A DNA stretch of 64,000 bases from Anaerolineales bacterium (lineage in GTDB: Bacteria > Chloroflexota > Anaerolineae > Anaerolineales > UBA11579). A model generated the notes under the pieces. The model had not been told where the DNA came from, did no database searches, and worked only from the letters and a program-made list of their open reading frames with translations. Position 1 is the first letter of the stretch. The number at the start of each line of letters is the position of its first letter. Position numbers and translations under genes: made by a program. Below, in pieces: positions 25,174-33,998 of the stretch. The stretch is taken from assembly GCA_019637805.1 (NCBI GenBank), contig JAHBVB010000001.1, forward strand, positions 447,875 through 511,874, read 5' to 3'.

Positions 25174-25587
25174 ATGAGCCCCGAAAGCCTACGTACAGCC
25201 GGCATCTTGCTGATTATCTTGCCGACGGTCATCTTTGGCGGGGTAAGCGTGCTGACCCTGCTTATCCGTGACCCGCGCTACCGCCAAAATCCACTGCGCC
25301 AGCAGTTGTGGCGGGCGGGGCATGCTCACGCCGGCGTTCTGCTGATCTTATCCCTGGTAGCCTTGTTCTATGTGGACCAGACCGCCCTGGCGCCTGCTTG
25401 GAAAACTTTTGTACGCAACGCTATCCCAAGCTCAGCCATCTTTCTGCCTGTGGCCTTCTTCCTTTCGGTGTTGAAGCCGGACGCGCAAAAACCCAACCGA
25501 CTGATCAACCTGGCGTATGTCGGCGCGGTGGTGCTGGCGGCGGGCTTATTGGTATTGGGAGTCGGGCTGGTGCAGGCGACCGGTTAG
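25174..25587 (+). CDS. Four-TM membrane protein in the exporter operon
   Basis: 137 aa, with an AGGAG site 8 nt before the ATG. Four hydrophobic segments (about 8-29, 50-66, 84-101, 112-133) and a basic first loop (RDPRYRQNPLRQQLWRAGHA). No family recognised. It converges on the next gene with a 4-nt overlap of stop codons (TTAG). Confidence 0.65.
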   Translation: MSPESLRTAGILLIILPTVIFGGVSVLTLLIRDPRYRQNPLRQQLWRAGHAHAGVLLILSLVALFYVDQTALAPAWKTFVRNAIPSSAIFLPVAFFLSVLKPDAQKPNRLINLAYVGAVVLAAGLLVLGVGLVQATG

Positions 25588-25988
25588 TCCAGGTCTCGGC
25601 GGAACAGATGGCTGACGCCGGTCCACAGCACGACAGCGGCAGCGATGCACGTGTACGGCCAGGGCGGCACAATACTGGACAAGCTGGGAATGCTTGGAAT
25701 GGCCGCAAAGTGGAAGCCGACAAAAGGAACAAAGACGATGGCGCCCAGGCCAATACACACCCAGAACAACCAACGGTCTGGCCTCAGGTGGACCAACACG
25801 GTCTGAAAGGCGACCAGCAAGAGCCCGAACAGCAAAACCAGGCCCAACTGCCCGGCGATAGCCGTGCGAAAATCAAAACTCCGGCCGCTATATTCACGCA
25901 ATGCATTCAGCCCCAGATCAACCGCATAGGCGAGCAGTAAAACCATGACTGAGCTTGCCACGCCAACCAGATTGGATCGGGTTTTCAT
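25584..25988 (-). CDS. Four-TM membrane protein
   Basis: 134 aa from the ATG at 25988; the frame is open further upstream only over the end of asnB. Four hydrophobic segments (about 6-24, 38-58, 70-90, 105-124). Overlaps the asnB stop by 4 nt (ATGA), so it is the last gene of the asnB operon. Unrecognised. Confidence 0.6.
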   Translation of the reverse strand: MKTRSNLVGVASSVMVLLLAYAVDLGLNALREYSGRSFDFRTAIAGQLGLVLLFGLLLVAFQTVLVHLRPDRWLFWVCIGLGAIVFVPFVGFHFAAIPSIPSLSSIVPPWPYTCIAAAVVLWTGVSHLFRRDLD

Positions 25989-27913
25989 GCTGGCTCCTGT
26001 GCGCTGGCCATCTGCCGCATCCAAGTCTCCAGCACCAGGGCCTTGAACGAAATGGGAGTGACCGCGAATTTCGGGAAAGGACCCTGCGCCAGCTGCTTGG
26101 CGCCAGCCGGGCTGAGGATGCCCTGCTGCACCAGCTGACCATCGATCAGCCAATTGCCATAGCGCTCAAAAAGCATTTGGTGCCAGCGGCGCACCGGCGG
26201 CTCAAAGCCGCGCTTGGGCTTGTCCAGGAAACGGCGCGGGATGCGCCCAGCCGCGGCTTGTTTCAACCACTCCTTGGGCTCCAAAACGTCGTCGCGCTGC
26301 GCCTTGCGCAGCCCCACGACCGTCTCAATCAGCTTGTGATCCAATAAAGGCAGGCGCAGCTCCACCCCAGAGGCCATGCCCAGCCGATCGCCCTGCGCCA
26401 CACCGTTCTCCATTAAATACGTATGCGCAATCGCTTTAGTTATTTGCACTTCCAATGGCGCATCGAATCCGTTCATCTCAAAGGGCCAAACCATGGCTTT
26501 CCCATAAGAGCCGAGAGCCATTTTTCGATCCAGGTATGGGTGCAGGCTTTTGCGCGCCAATTGAAAATCGCGACTGAGCTCATAGAGAATGATCTGGCTG
26601 TCAGGCGTGGTGGCCAACCGCTGCTGCTTCTCCCAGCTGGTGCGCAGGCCCCCGGCGCTGCGCAGGAACGGCCCCAGGCCGGCGCGACTTAAGCCTGTGG
26701 GCCAAACCGGCTCCCAATTGTTGAGGTAACTACGCAAATCACGATTGCGTACGGTCCGTTCACGGTTCTCCGCCAGAGCGCGACGCACCCAGTCGTAGCC
26801 CCAGAAGAGCTCATCGCCACCCTGACCCTGCAGCATGACACGTACTCCCTGCTGGCTGGCCGCTTTCATCACGGCATAATAGCCCTGACCCGAAATATCG
26901 GCGATGGGGTCGTCACGCCAGTAGACCAGCTGCGGAAAGAAGTCAACCATCTCCTGATCGTTGATCTCAATGTTGGTGAAGGGCACCTTGAGGTAGTCGG
27001 CTACAGCCCGGGCGTCCTCGCGTTCATCGGAAGCCGCTCCACCCGCATAGCCCACACTGAAGGTTTGCAGCACACCAGGGTATTTGTGCGCGGCAAAAGC
27101 CGCCACTATCGCCGAATCGACCCCGCCGCTCAGCGCCAGCCCCACGGGAACATCGGAGCGCACCACCAGCTCACTGGCGCGATCCAGTTCCGCCTCCAAC
27201 GTTGTCGCCGGATCAGCGTCGATCGGGTCAGCCTCCTCAAAATGCCAATACTGGATCAGCTGGCTCTGCCAGGGATGGGCAGTCATTACAAGCATATGCG
27301 CGGCAGGCAGCTTCTCGACCCCAAGGACCATAGTGGCCGGGTCTGGGACGTATTGAAAATGGAAATATTGGTAAGCTGAAGCGGGGTTTAACTCCAATGC
27401 CGCCAGTCCGGTTCGCAAAATCGCCTTCAGCTCAGAAGCGAAATAGAGGCCATCCGACTTTTCCAGGTAATAAAGCGGCTTCTCCCCCATCCGGTCTCGA
27501 GCCAAGATCAGCTTGCTGTTATTCTCGTCCCAGAGGGCAATGGCGAACATGCCACGCAGGTACCTCACGAAGTCAAGCCCATGTTCCTCATACAGGTGGA
27601 CTATGGTCTCTACATCGCTATTGGTATAAAAGCGGTGGCCGCGCGTCTCAAGCTCGGCTCGCAGTTCCACATAATTGTAGATTTCGCCGTTGCAGACCAC
27701 GGCCAGGCTTTTGTCTTCGTTGTAGATGGGCTGCCAACCGCCGTCCAGGTCGATGATGCTCAAGCGGCGCATGGCCAACTCAGCATGCGAGGCCGAATGC
27801 GCCCCGGCCCCATCCGGACCGCGATGCACCATACAAGCCAGCAAGCGGCTTACCTGCTCACGTTGCCTGGATGTTAGTTCCTCCGATGAAACACAGCCAG
27901 CAATGCCACACAT
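25985..27913 (-). CDS. asnB: Asparagine synthetase (glutamine-hydrolysing)
   Basis: 642 aa. The N-terminal Ntn glutaminase starts MCGIAGC with nucleophile Cys2 and has IYNYVELRAELETRGH. The synthetase half shows the PP-loop LALSGGVDSAIVAAF, and further on YYAVMKAASQQG and QGQGGDELFWGYDW. It makes Asn from Asp, Gln and ATP; members beside glycosyltransferases often modify cell-surface or secondary products instead. Here it follows a GT4 gene 9 nt away, so a surface-glycan role is possible (inference). Confidence 0.9.
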   Translation of the reverse strand: MCGIAGCVSSEELTSRQREQVSRLLACMVHRGPDGAGAHSASHAELAMRRLSIIDLDGGWQPIYNEDKSLAVVCNGEIYNYVELRAELETRGHRFYTNSDVETIVHLYEEHGLDFVRYLRGMFAIALWDENNSKLILARDRMGEKPLYYLEKSDGLYFASELKAILRTGLAALELNPASAYQYFHFQYVPDPATMVLGVEKLPAAHMLVMTAHPWQSQLIQYWHFEEADPIDADPATTLEAELDRASELVVRSDVPVGLALSGGVDSAIVAAFAAHKYPGVLQTFSVGYAGGAASDEREDARAVADYLKVPFTNIEINDQEMVDFFPQLVYWRDDPIADISGQGYYAVMKAASQQGVRVMLQGQGGDELFWGYDWVRRALAENRERTVRNRDLRSYLNNWEPVWPTGLSRAGLGPFLRSAGGLRTSWEKQQRLATTPDSQIILYELSRDFQLARKSLHPYLDRKMALGSYGKAMVWPFEMNGFDAPLEVQITKAIAHTYLMENGVAQGDRLGMASGVELRLPLLDHKLIETVVGLRKAQRDDVLEPKEWLKQAAAGRIPRRFLDKPKRGFEPPVRRWHQMLFERYGNWLIDGQLVQQGILSPAGAKQLAQGPFPKFAVTPISFKALVLETWMRQMASAQEPA

Positions 27914-27922
27914 GCTCGGACC

Positions 27923-29149
27923 TCAATCCTCAATAAAGCGCAGATACTCCTTCACGATCTTCTGGCTATCAAAGCGCTCGCTCGCGTCTGCAAGGCACTT
28001 ATTGCGCAGAGCTTCAAGCTTTTCGGGCGCGTCTGCCAACTCGGCAACTGCATCAGTCAGTTTTGCGATATCCACTTCATCGAACAGTAATCCGTTGACG
28101 CCGTGGCTAACAATATCTGCGTTCCCTCCAGCATCAAAAGCAACCATTGGTACGCCGCAATGGGTCGCCTCCACCAAAGACATGCTGTAGTTATCCCGCA
28201 GGGACAAGAACATGCCTAGCGAGCAACTCTTAAGCAGTCCAATGTACTCCTGCCAAGTCAACCTGCCCGGAGTATAAAGGCGAACTACTTCCGGCAGGAA
28301 GGGCAGCTTTTTCTCGAATTCCGCATCCAATTCACCTGGAATGAAAACCCCGAACGGCCGTCGCAATTTTTCTGCCAATCCGGTCAGGATATCCGGCAGT
28401 AAGCGCGTCCCTTTCACCACAGCCTGTGCTGAGGGAACACAGATGACAAAGGCGTTATCCGGCAAGCCCAGGCGAGAGCGCAAGCCGCTTGCAAGCGGTA
28501 CTGCTTGCAGGTCTTCCGCAATCACCAAGTTGGGGATAACCGCCTGTTCTCCCTCAAAGTCATAGGTGCTCAAAAACCACTCCTGCATGTGTCGGGATGG
28601 AGAGATCACCTTGCTGACTTTGCGCAGAGAGCGCTGCTCCAGCGTAACAGCCCAGCGCGCATCCAATTCCGAATAGACTTCCAGGTTCATATCTGCCAAA
28701 CGCATCGGATTATGGTGAGCGATCAGAATAACTTCTGCATTTTTGGGTTTACGTAGCCAAAGGGCGGGTGCCCCATGGTCGGGAATAACGATCACATCAG
28801 GGGCAAATTTTGCCAGCGCTTTGTTCACCTTTAACATGCCAGGCCAGGTGCCGAAAATATCCACTACATTCCAGGCGGCTCTGCCCGGAGACAGGCGTCC
28901 AAACAAGCGACCATTTGCAATGCGCAACAGCTTCAACAAGCGCTTGCTGGTTCCAAAGCGATGCACCAGCCCGGTCAACTCGCCTTCGTCCTCGATGAGG
29001 TCGCCGCCATCAAAAAACAGAAAAAGCTGTACGGGATAACCTTCTCTGTGCAGGGCGCGCACCAGGTTATAGTGCGCCACGCCCACGCCGCCGCCACTGG
29101 TGGGCGGCGCCGTATCAGAGATCACAGCAATGCGCGGCCGGGATGCCAT
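27923..29149 (-). CDS. GT4-family glycosyltransferase
   Basis: 408 aa, GT-B fold. The N-terminal acceptor domain opens with IAVISDTAPPTSGGGVGVAHYN. The donor domain contains FVICVPSAQAVVKGTRLLPDIL, the loop YIGLLKSCSLGMFLSLRDNY and the nucleotide-sugar motif SLVEATHCGVPMVAFDAGG (Glu of the EX7E pair). The sugar and acceptor are unknown. Starts directly against the stop of the upstream gene, with asnB downstream. Confidence 0.88.
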   Translation of the reverse strand: MASRPRIAVISDTAPPTSGGGVGVAHYNLVRALHREGYPVQLFLFFDGGDLIEDEGELTGLVHRFGTSKRLLKLLRIANGRLFGRLSPGRAAWNVVDIFGTWPGMLKVNKALAKFAPDVIVIPDHGAPALWLRKPKNAEVILIAHHNPMRLADMNLEVYSELDARWAVTLEQRSLRKVSKVISPSRHMQEWFLSTYDFEGEQAVIPNLVIAEDLQAVPLASGLRSRLGLPDNAFVICVPSAQAVVKGTRLLPDILTGLAEKLRRPFGVFIPGELDAEFEKKLPFLPEVVRLYTPGRLTWQEYIGLLKSCSLGMFLSLRDNYSMSLVEATHCGVPMVAFDAGGNADIVSHGVNGLLFDEVDIAKLTDAVAELADAPEKLEALRNKCLADASERFDSQKIVKEYLRFIED

Positions 29150-29671
29150 TCAGTCTTGGTCAGCGGGTTTGGGGCGGCGATAGAGGAACCAGTACGCCTG
29201 CGCGGGGAAGGCGGCCGCGGCAGTTGGTTCCCAGACGAAGTCCCCGGGCACCGTCAGGCCGCGCAGCAACGCATCAGGGCCGGCCAATTGCTGGCGCTGC
29301 TCCGGCGTTTCCGCCAGCAGTTCCAGCAAAGCGCGCAGACGCACCTCCGTCGCATAATAGTCAGCATAGCGCTGGGGTTGGTCAGCCCACTCGGTTAGGA
29401 CGTGTTCCCACTGGCGCAGCCGTGAATCGAACTCGCGGGCGGTTTTCTTCTGCCAGGCTTGGCGCCACTCTGTTTGCAGGGCGGCCAGTTGCTGTGCCTC
29501 ATTGGCCAGTGATTGGCCTGTTCCTTCAAGGTAGGCTATGGCGAACAGCAGGTTACCCGGCGTAAGCTGTTGGCTGCCCCCCATGGGCCAAAATAACTCG
29601 TCTGAAAGCAAATAGTCTTTGAGGCCAGCCAGGCCGTCTCGCAGGAATTTCAATTGGTCTTGAGCTTGCAT
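29150..29671 (-). CDS. Helical protein of unknown function
   Basis: 173 aa from the ATG at 29671. A TATACT box (minus strand, at 29679-29684) lies 7 nt upstream, so this ATG is probably the leaderless start of the whole operon. Predominantly helical and Trp/Gln-rich (LQTEWRQAWQKKTAREFD, RQWEHVLTEWADQPQRYADY). It looks like a DinB-type helical bundle only in composition. Its stop TGA touches the ATG of the glycosyltransferase gene. Confidence 0.6.
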   Translation of the reverse strand: MQAQDQLKFLRDGLAGLKDYLLSDELFWPMGGSQQLTPGNLLFAIAYLEGTGQSLANEAQQLAALQTEWRQAWQKKTAREFDSRLRQWEHVLTEWADQPQRYADYYATEVRLRALLELLAETPEQRQQLAGPDALLRGLTVPGDFVWEPTAAAAFPAQAYWFLYRRPKPADQD

Positions 29672-29705
29672 GCTATGAGTATAACAAGCCCGGACAGCCG
29701 AAAGC

Positions 29706-29735
29706 AAAGCCGCCTCTGTGCACAGAGGCGGCTTT
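29706..29735 (-). terminator. 30-bp perfect palindromic terminator
   Basis: AAAGCCGCCTCTGTG / CACAGAGGCGGCTTT, 26 nt after the E2 stop on the minus strand; the symmetrical ends could also work on the plus strand. Confidence 0.85.
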
Positions 29736-29760
29736 CACAATCCATTCGATTTATTCGAAC

Positions 29761-31035
29761 TTACAGCAGCAGGGCCACTGGGTTCTCGATGTAAGTCGCC
29801 AGGGCCTGCATGTACTGGGCCGCTTCGGCGCCGTCACTGACGCGGTGGTCCACCGAGATGGTGGCGCGCATGCGCCAGCCAACCGTGATCTGTCCGTTCT
29901 TGACCACGGCCTGTTCCTGAGCGGAGCCCAGGGCCAGGATGGCTGCCTCCGGAGGGTTGATGATGGCGGTGAAGTCGTAGACGTCAAACATACCCAGGTT
30001 GCTTAGCGAGAAGGTGGAGCCTTCGATATCCTCCGGGCTGACCTTGCCAGAGCGCACCCGCCCGGCCATCTCGCGCACTTCTTGCGAGATCTGGCGCAGC
30101 GGCTTGCGGTCCGCATCGCGGCAGACGATGACCAGCAGGCCATTTTCCACCGCCACGGCCACGCCAATGTTGACCTGGCCGAACTGCACCACCGCGTCAT
30201 CATCCAACTTGGCGTTCAGGTTGGGGAACTGGCGCAAGGCCAGCGCAGCGGCTTTGACGATGAAGTCATTGACCGAGAGCTTTTCGCCACTGCCTTCCAG
30301 GGCGCGGTTGGCCTGGGCGCGGGCGTCCATGATCGGTCCCATGTCGTACTCGTGGGTGACGTAGAAGTGCGGCACTTGCTGGCGAGACTGCACCATGCGG
30401 CGGCCAATGGCCGAGCGCAGCCGGCTGAGCGGGATGCGCTTGTCAGCCGGGGCCGGCCCCAGCTGGGTGAACTGCAAAGCCGGAAGGCCCGCGCCACCGG
30501 GCTGGGCACCTTCCACATCACGCTTGATGATACGGCCTTGCGGGCCGGAGCCGCGCACAGCCTGCAGATTGACGCCACGCTCTTCGGCGATGCGCCGGGC
30601 CAGAGGCGAGGCGCGCACGCCGCCGGGCAGCTGGCCGTTGCTATCTGCCGGGGTTTCCGGAGCGGGCGCGAGAGCCCCAGTCTGCGCCGGGGCTGGTGCT
30701 GCGGCAGCCGGTTCGGCAGCAGGTGTGCTGGGCGCCGGAGCAGGCGGCTCTTCCGCAGGCGCGCTGCCACCGATGGCGGCGACGTCCACGGTTTCGCCGG
30801 CTTCGCCGACGGCGGCGATGGGCTGGCTGACCGGCACGCTGGTTCCTTCGGCGACCAGGTGTTTGAGCACCACGCCGGAATATTGCGATTCGACTTCTAC
30901 CGTGGCCTTATCGGTTTCGATCTCGGCGAGCAACTCGCCCTTCTCCACCTTGTCGCCTTCCTTCTTAACCCAGCGAACCAGGGTGCCTTCGGCCATGTCA
31001 AAGCCCAGCTTGGGCATGGAGATGATTTCAGCCAA
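29761..31035 (-). CDS. pdhC: 2-oxoacid dehydrogenase E2 (dihydrolipoyl acyltransferase)
   Basis: 424 aa. The start is the TTG at 31035: GGAGG lies 5 nt upstream and it yields the family's usual (M)AEIISMPKLG; the earlier TTG at 31062 has no such site. One lipoyl domain (TDKATVEVES, lipoyl Lys43), an Ala/Pro linker, the E1/E3-binding domain (RASPLARRIAEERGVNL) and the catalytic domain ending SVDHRVSDG (His397). It transfers the acyl group from E1 to CoA in the pyruvate-type complex. Last of the three genes; no E3 gene is in the window. Confidence 0.9.
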   Translation of the reverse strand: MAEIISMPKLGFDMAEGTLVRWVKKEGDKVEKGELLAEIETDKATVEVESQYSGVVLKHLVAEGTSVPVSQPIAAVGEAGETVDVAAIGGSAPAEEPPAPAPSTPAAEPAAAAPAPAQTGALAPAPETPADSNGQLPGGVRASPLARRIAEERGVNLQAVRGSGPQGRIIKRDVEGAQPGGAGLPALQFTQLGPAPADKRIPLSRLRSAIGRRMVQSRQQVPHFYVTHEYDMGPIMDARAQANRALEGSGEKLSVNDFIVKAAALALRQFPNLNAKLDDDAVVQFGQVNIGVAVAVENGLLVIVCRDADRKPLRQISQEVREMAGRVRSGKVSPEDIEGSTFSLSNLGMFDVYDFTAIINPPEAAILALGSAQEQAVVKNGQITVGWRMRATISVDHRVSDGAEAAQYMQALATYIENPVALLL

Positions 31036-31110
31036 AGTGGCCTCCAGAAGTGCATTCGTCAATCACGATCATTTCGCATGTCAATTGTAGCAAGCAGATG
31101 CGCTGGTCCA

Positions 31111-32082
31111 CTACATAACCTCCTTCACCGCGGCAACCACATCGGCCACCTGCGGCAGGGCAGATTGTTCCAACGCCTGGTTGTACGGCAGGGGCACTTC
31201 TTTTTGGGCCACGCGCTTGATCGGCGCATCGGCATAGTCAAAGGCTTCTTCATATAGGCGGGTGACCACTTCAGAACCGACGCCGTAACTGGGCCAACCC
31301 TCTTCCACCACCACGGCGCGGTTGGTCTTCTTGAACGATTCGATCACTGGGCCCATGTCCAAGGGGCGCAGGCTGCGCAAATCGACCACTTCGGCGCTGA
31401 TGCCTTCAGCTTCTAATTGCTGGGCAGCCTGCATGGAAAGCTGCAGGCCGCGGCAGTAGCTCACCACGGTCACATCGCTGCCCTCGCGCTGCACTTTGGA
31501 GACGCCAATGGGCACGGTGTAGTCGCCCTCCGGCACTTCGCCGCGCACTTGGTACATGGCAGCATGCTCGATGAAGAGCACCGGATTGTCGTCGCGGATG
31601 GCCGCCTTCAACAGGCCTTTGGCGTCCGCCGGGGTACCGGGCGAAACCACCTTGAGGCCAGGGAAATGCGCAAAAATAGCGTCGGGCGTCTGGGAGTGCG
31701 TTGCGCCCAGCTGGCGGCCGCCGCCACCCGCAGTGCGAATGACCAACGGTACGCGCATCTGCCCACCGAACATGGTGTGCATCTTGGGCGCCTCATTCAC
31801 GATATAGTCCATCGCCACGAAGGCGAAGTTGATCGTCATGATCTCGGTTACCGGACGCAGGCCGGCCAGGGCGGCGCCAATGCCGCCGCCGACAATTGCC
31901 GACTCGGCGATGGGTGTGTCACGCACGCGCTTCTCGCCAAAGTGGTCATAGAAGCCCTTGGTCACGGCGTAGGTACCGCCCCACACGCCCACTTCCTGGC
32001 CCATGATGAAGACACGCTCGTCTTTTTCCATCTCCTCCCACAGCGCGTCGGAGATGGCCTGCCGCATTGTAATTTCTGCCAT
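31111..32082 (-). CDS. pdhB: 2-oxoacid dehydrogenase E1 component, beta subunit
   Basis: 323 aa from the ATG at 32082, 1 nt after the alpha-subunit stop; the longer frame upstream is a shadow of the alpha gene. MRQAISDALWEEMEKD and GQEVGVWGGTYAVTKGFYDHFGEKRV (read in two parts), then RDTPIAESAIVGGGIGAAL, and VEEGWPSYGVGSEVV near the C-terminus are typical of the transketolase-like beta chain. With the alpha subunit it forms the thiamine diphosphate-dependent decarboxylase. Confidence 0.92.
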   Translation of the reverse strand: MAEITMRQAISDALWEEMEKDERVFIMGQEVGVWGGTYAVTKGFYDHFGEKRVRDTPIAESAIVGGGIGAALAGLRPVTEIMTINFAFVAMDYIVNEAPKMHTMFGGQMRVPLVIRTAGGGGRQLGATHSQTPDAIFAHFPGLKVVSPGTPADAKGLLKAAIRDDNPVLFIEHAAMYQVRGEVPEGDYTVPIGVSKVQREGSDVTVVSYCRGLQLSMQAAQQLEAEGISAEVVDLRSLRPLDMGPVIESFKKTNRAVVVEEGWPSYGVGSEVVTRLYEEAFDYADAPIKRVAQKEVPLPYNQALEQSALPQVADVVAAVKEVM

Positions 32083-32083
32083 G

Positions 32084-33055
32084 TTAGTTGCCCTCCGCGT
32101 AGACGAAGTCAAACAAAGTGTCCATCGCCGGGTCTGGGCTGCTTTCGGCAAATTCCACGGCCTCCTGCGTCTCAGTTTCCACGGCCGCCTCGATCTTGTC
32201 CAGGTCGGCCTTGCTGGCAATCTTCTCATCCACCAAATAGCGGTGGTAAATGCCGATCGGGTCGGTCTTCTCCCACTGGGTGACTTCTTCCTTGTCGCGG
32301 TAACGCTGCGGGTCACCCATCGAGTGGCCCTCAAAACGATAGGTCATGATCTCCAGAAAGTACGGCCCATTGCCGGCACGGATGAAATCGAGCGCTTCGG
32401 CCACTTTGGCGCGCACCTTCATCACGTCCATGCCGTCGTCCAGGCGGGAGTGCGGGATGCCGTAGCCTTCAGCCTTCATGTGGATCTCTTCCACTGCCGA
32501 AGCACGGTCTACCGCGGTACCCATGCCGTACTGGTTATTCTCGCAGATCCACAGCACAGGCAGGTTCCAAACCTTGGAAAGGTTTACGCCCTCGTGGAAG
32601 AAGCCGATGTTGGTGGCGCCATCGCCAAACATGCAGATGGTAACGCCCTTGTTGCCCAAGTACTGGTCGCCCAGGGCCATGCCGGAGGCGATGGGCAGGT
32701 GGGCGCCAACAATGGCGTGACCGCCCCAATAGTTGTTCTCCACAGAGGCCATGTGCATGGAACCGCCACGGCCCTTGGAGATGCCAGTTTCCTTGCCGAG
32801 CAGCTCCGCCAGCACCTGCTTGGCGCTGATACCACAGTTGATCGCCACGCCGTGGTCACGGTAAGCGGTGATCACGCGATCCTCAGGGATGCGGGCGGAA
32901 ACAATGCCGGTACTGACCGCCTCCTGGCCAATGTAGAGGTGGAGAAAACCGCCAATTTTGCCTTCCTGATACAGCTCCGCGGCGCGCTCTTCCACGCGGC
33001 GAATCAGCACCATTTGGCGGTACAGCTCCAGATGATCCTTCTTCTTCAATGTCAT
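32084..33055 (-). CDS. pdhA: 2-oxoacid dehydrogenase E1 component, alpha subunit
   Basis: 323 aa from the ATG at 33055, chosen for GGGAG 8 nt upstream; in-frame starts at 33112 and 33070 would lie inside a leader hairpin. The thiamine diphosphate motif runs GDGATNIGFFHEG to ICENN. YRDHGVAINCG and KGRGGSMHM are further family marks. The likely substrate is pyruvate; acetoin or branched-chain oxoacids cannot be excluded. Confidence 0.92.
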   Translation of the reverse strand: MTLKKKDHLELYRQMVLIRRVEERAAELYQEGKIGGFLHLYIGQEAVSTGIVSARIPEDRVITAYRDHGVAINCGISAKQVLAELLGKETGISKGRGGSMHMASVENNYWGGHAIVGAHLPIASGMALGDQYLGNKGVTICMFGDGATNIGFFHEGVNLSKVWNLPVLWICENNQYGMGTAVDRASAVEEIHMKAEGYGIPHSRLDDGMDVMKVRAKVAEALDFIRAGNGPYFLEIMTYRFEGHSMGDPQRYRDKEEVTQWEKTDPIGIYHRYLVDEKIASKADLDKIEAAVETETQEAVEFAESSPDPAMDTLFDFVYAEGN

Positions 33056-33075
33056 GTAGGGTGCTCCCATTAAAA

Positions 33076-33158
33076 ACAACCCCCGCATCGCTGCGGATGT
33101 TGTGGTGATCATGAAACCAAAGGTGGATTATACCAAGGCAGGTACAATCCACCTTTGG
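33076..33158. promoter_or_regulatory. Divergent promoter with large inverted repeat and leader hairpin
   Basis: Arms CCAAAGGTGGATT (33117-33129) and AATCCACCTTTGG (33146-33158) are perfect and extend inwards with one mismatch to 18 bp around a 6-nt centre. The repeat contains the minus-strand -10 TATAAT (33127-33132) of pdhA and, on the plus strand, TACAAT before the VOC gene. Below it in the pdhA leader, ACAACATCCGCA/TGCGGGGGTTGT (33076-33103) forms a stem followed by TTTTT, like an attenuator. Confidence 0.65.
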
Positions 33159-33177
33159 CATTCCTCAGGAGCAGATC

Positions 33178-33516
33178 ATGATCCTCAACCACATCAATTT
33201 GGCGGTCAGCGATGTGCCGGCCGCGGCGGATTTTCTGGTCAAGTACTTCCAGATGACTTCGCAGGGAGGCAACCAGGGCATGGCCTTCCTGATGGACAAG
33301 AACGGCCTGGTGCTCTCGCTGATGAAGACCAAGGGGTCTGTGCAGTATCCGGGAACTTTCCATATCGGCTTCAGCCAAGTGGACCGCGCCATGGTGGATA
33401 CGCTCAACCAACAGTTAAAAGAAGATGGGTTTAATGTCGAGCCGCCTGTAGATTCACACGCCTACACCTTTTACGTAGCCGCGCCCGGCGGGTTCACGGT
33501 AGAGGTGATGGCCTGA
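33178..33516 (+). CDS. VOC-superfamily (glyoxalase-like) protein
   Basis: 112 aa with a CAGGAG site 6 nt upstream. LNHINLAVSDVPAAADFLVKYF and the C-terminal YTFYVAAPGGFTVEVM are the paired VOC modules with a metal-type Glu near the end. Divergent from the dehydrogenase operon across the inverted repeat, so the two are likely co-regulated. Overlaps the thioesterase gene (TGATG). Confidence 0.8.
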   Translation: MILNHINLAVSDVPAAADFLVKYFQMTSQGGNQGMAFLMDKNGLVLSLMKTKGSVQYPGTFHIGFSQVDRAMVDTLNQQLKEDGFNVEPPVDSHAYTFYVAAPGGFTVEVMA

Positions 33517-33998
33517 TGACGATCGATCTCAATCTGCTGCCGCGCTGGCTGGAAGCCGAAGTGGAGCCGAAACACCTGGACCATATGAACCACATGAACG
33601 TGATGTGGTACACGCATTTTTTTGACAAGGCCATCTGGCACTGGTACGAGAGCTTTGACTTTGGCGCCTCCTATCACACGCAAAGCGGCTGGGGCAGCTT
33701 CGCCCTGGAGACGCACACCCGCTACCTGTCCGAGCTGCGCGTAGGCGACCGGCTGGGTGTGCACATCCGCATGCTGGCACGCAACGCCAAGCTGTTCCAC
33801 TACATCATGTACATGCAGCGCCTGAGCGATGGCGCGCTATCGGCGACCAGCGAGCTGCTGGGCATCCACATCGACATGTCCACCCGGCGCAGCGCCCCGC
33901 TGCCGGAGCATATCGTCGCTTATTTTGACGGCCTCATCGCCGAGCATGCCGCGCTGGCTTGGGATGCTGGGGCGAGCGGGGTGATCAAGATCGCTTAG
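33516..33998 (+). CDS. 4HBT-type acyl-CoA thioesterase
   Basis: 160 aa hot-dog fold: DHMNHMNVMWYTHFFDKA near the N-terminus is the 4-hydroxybenzoyl-CoA thioesterase/YbgC-type signature, followed by THTRYLSELRVGDRLGVHIR strands. It hydrolyses acyl-CoA or acyl-carrier thioesters. Its place beside an acyl-CoA-forming dehydrogenase is suggestive. The last codons overlap the convergent gene by 4 nt. Confidence 0.8.
   Translation: MTIDLNLLPRWLEAEVEPKHLDHMNHMNVMWYTHFFDKAIWHWYESFDFGASYHTQSGWGSFALETHTRYLSELRVGDRLGVHIRMLARNAKLFHYIMYMQRLSDGALSATSELLGIHIDMSTRRSAPLPEHIVAYFDGLIAEHAALAWDAGASGVIKIA

Noticed and set aside
29706-29735. Perfect 30-bp palindrome as an operator or recombination site
   Set aside because: Position just after the E2 stop and A/T-flanked stem fit a terminator.
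32083-32334. N-terminal extension of the E1 beta gene
   Set aside because: Lies over the alpha-subunit 3' end in another frame; the beta start MAEITMRQA is 1 nt after the alpha stop.
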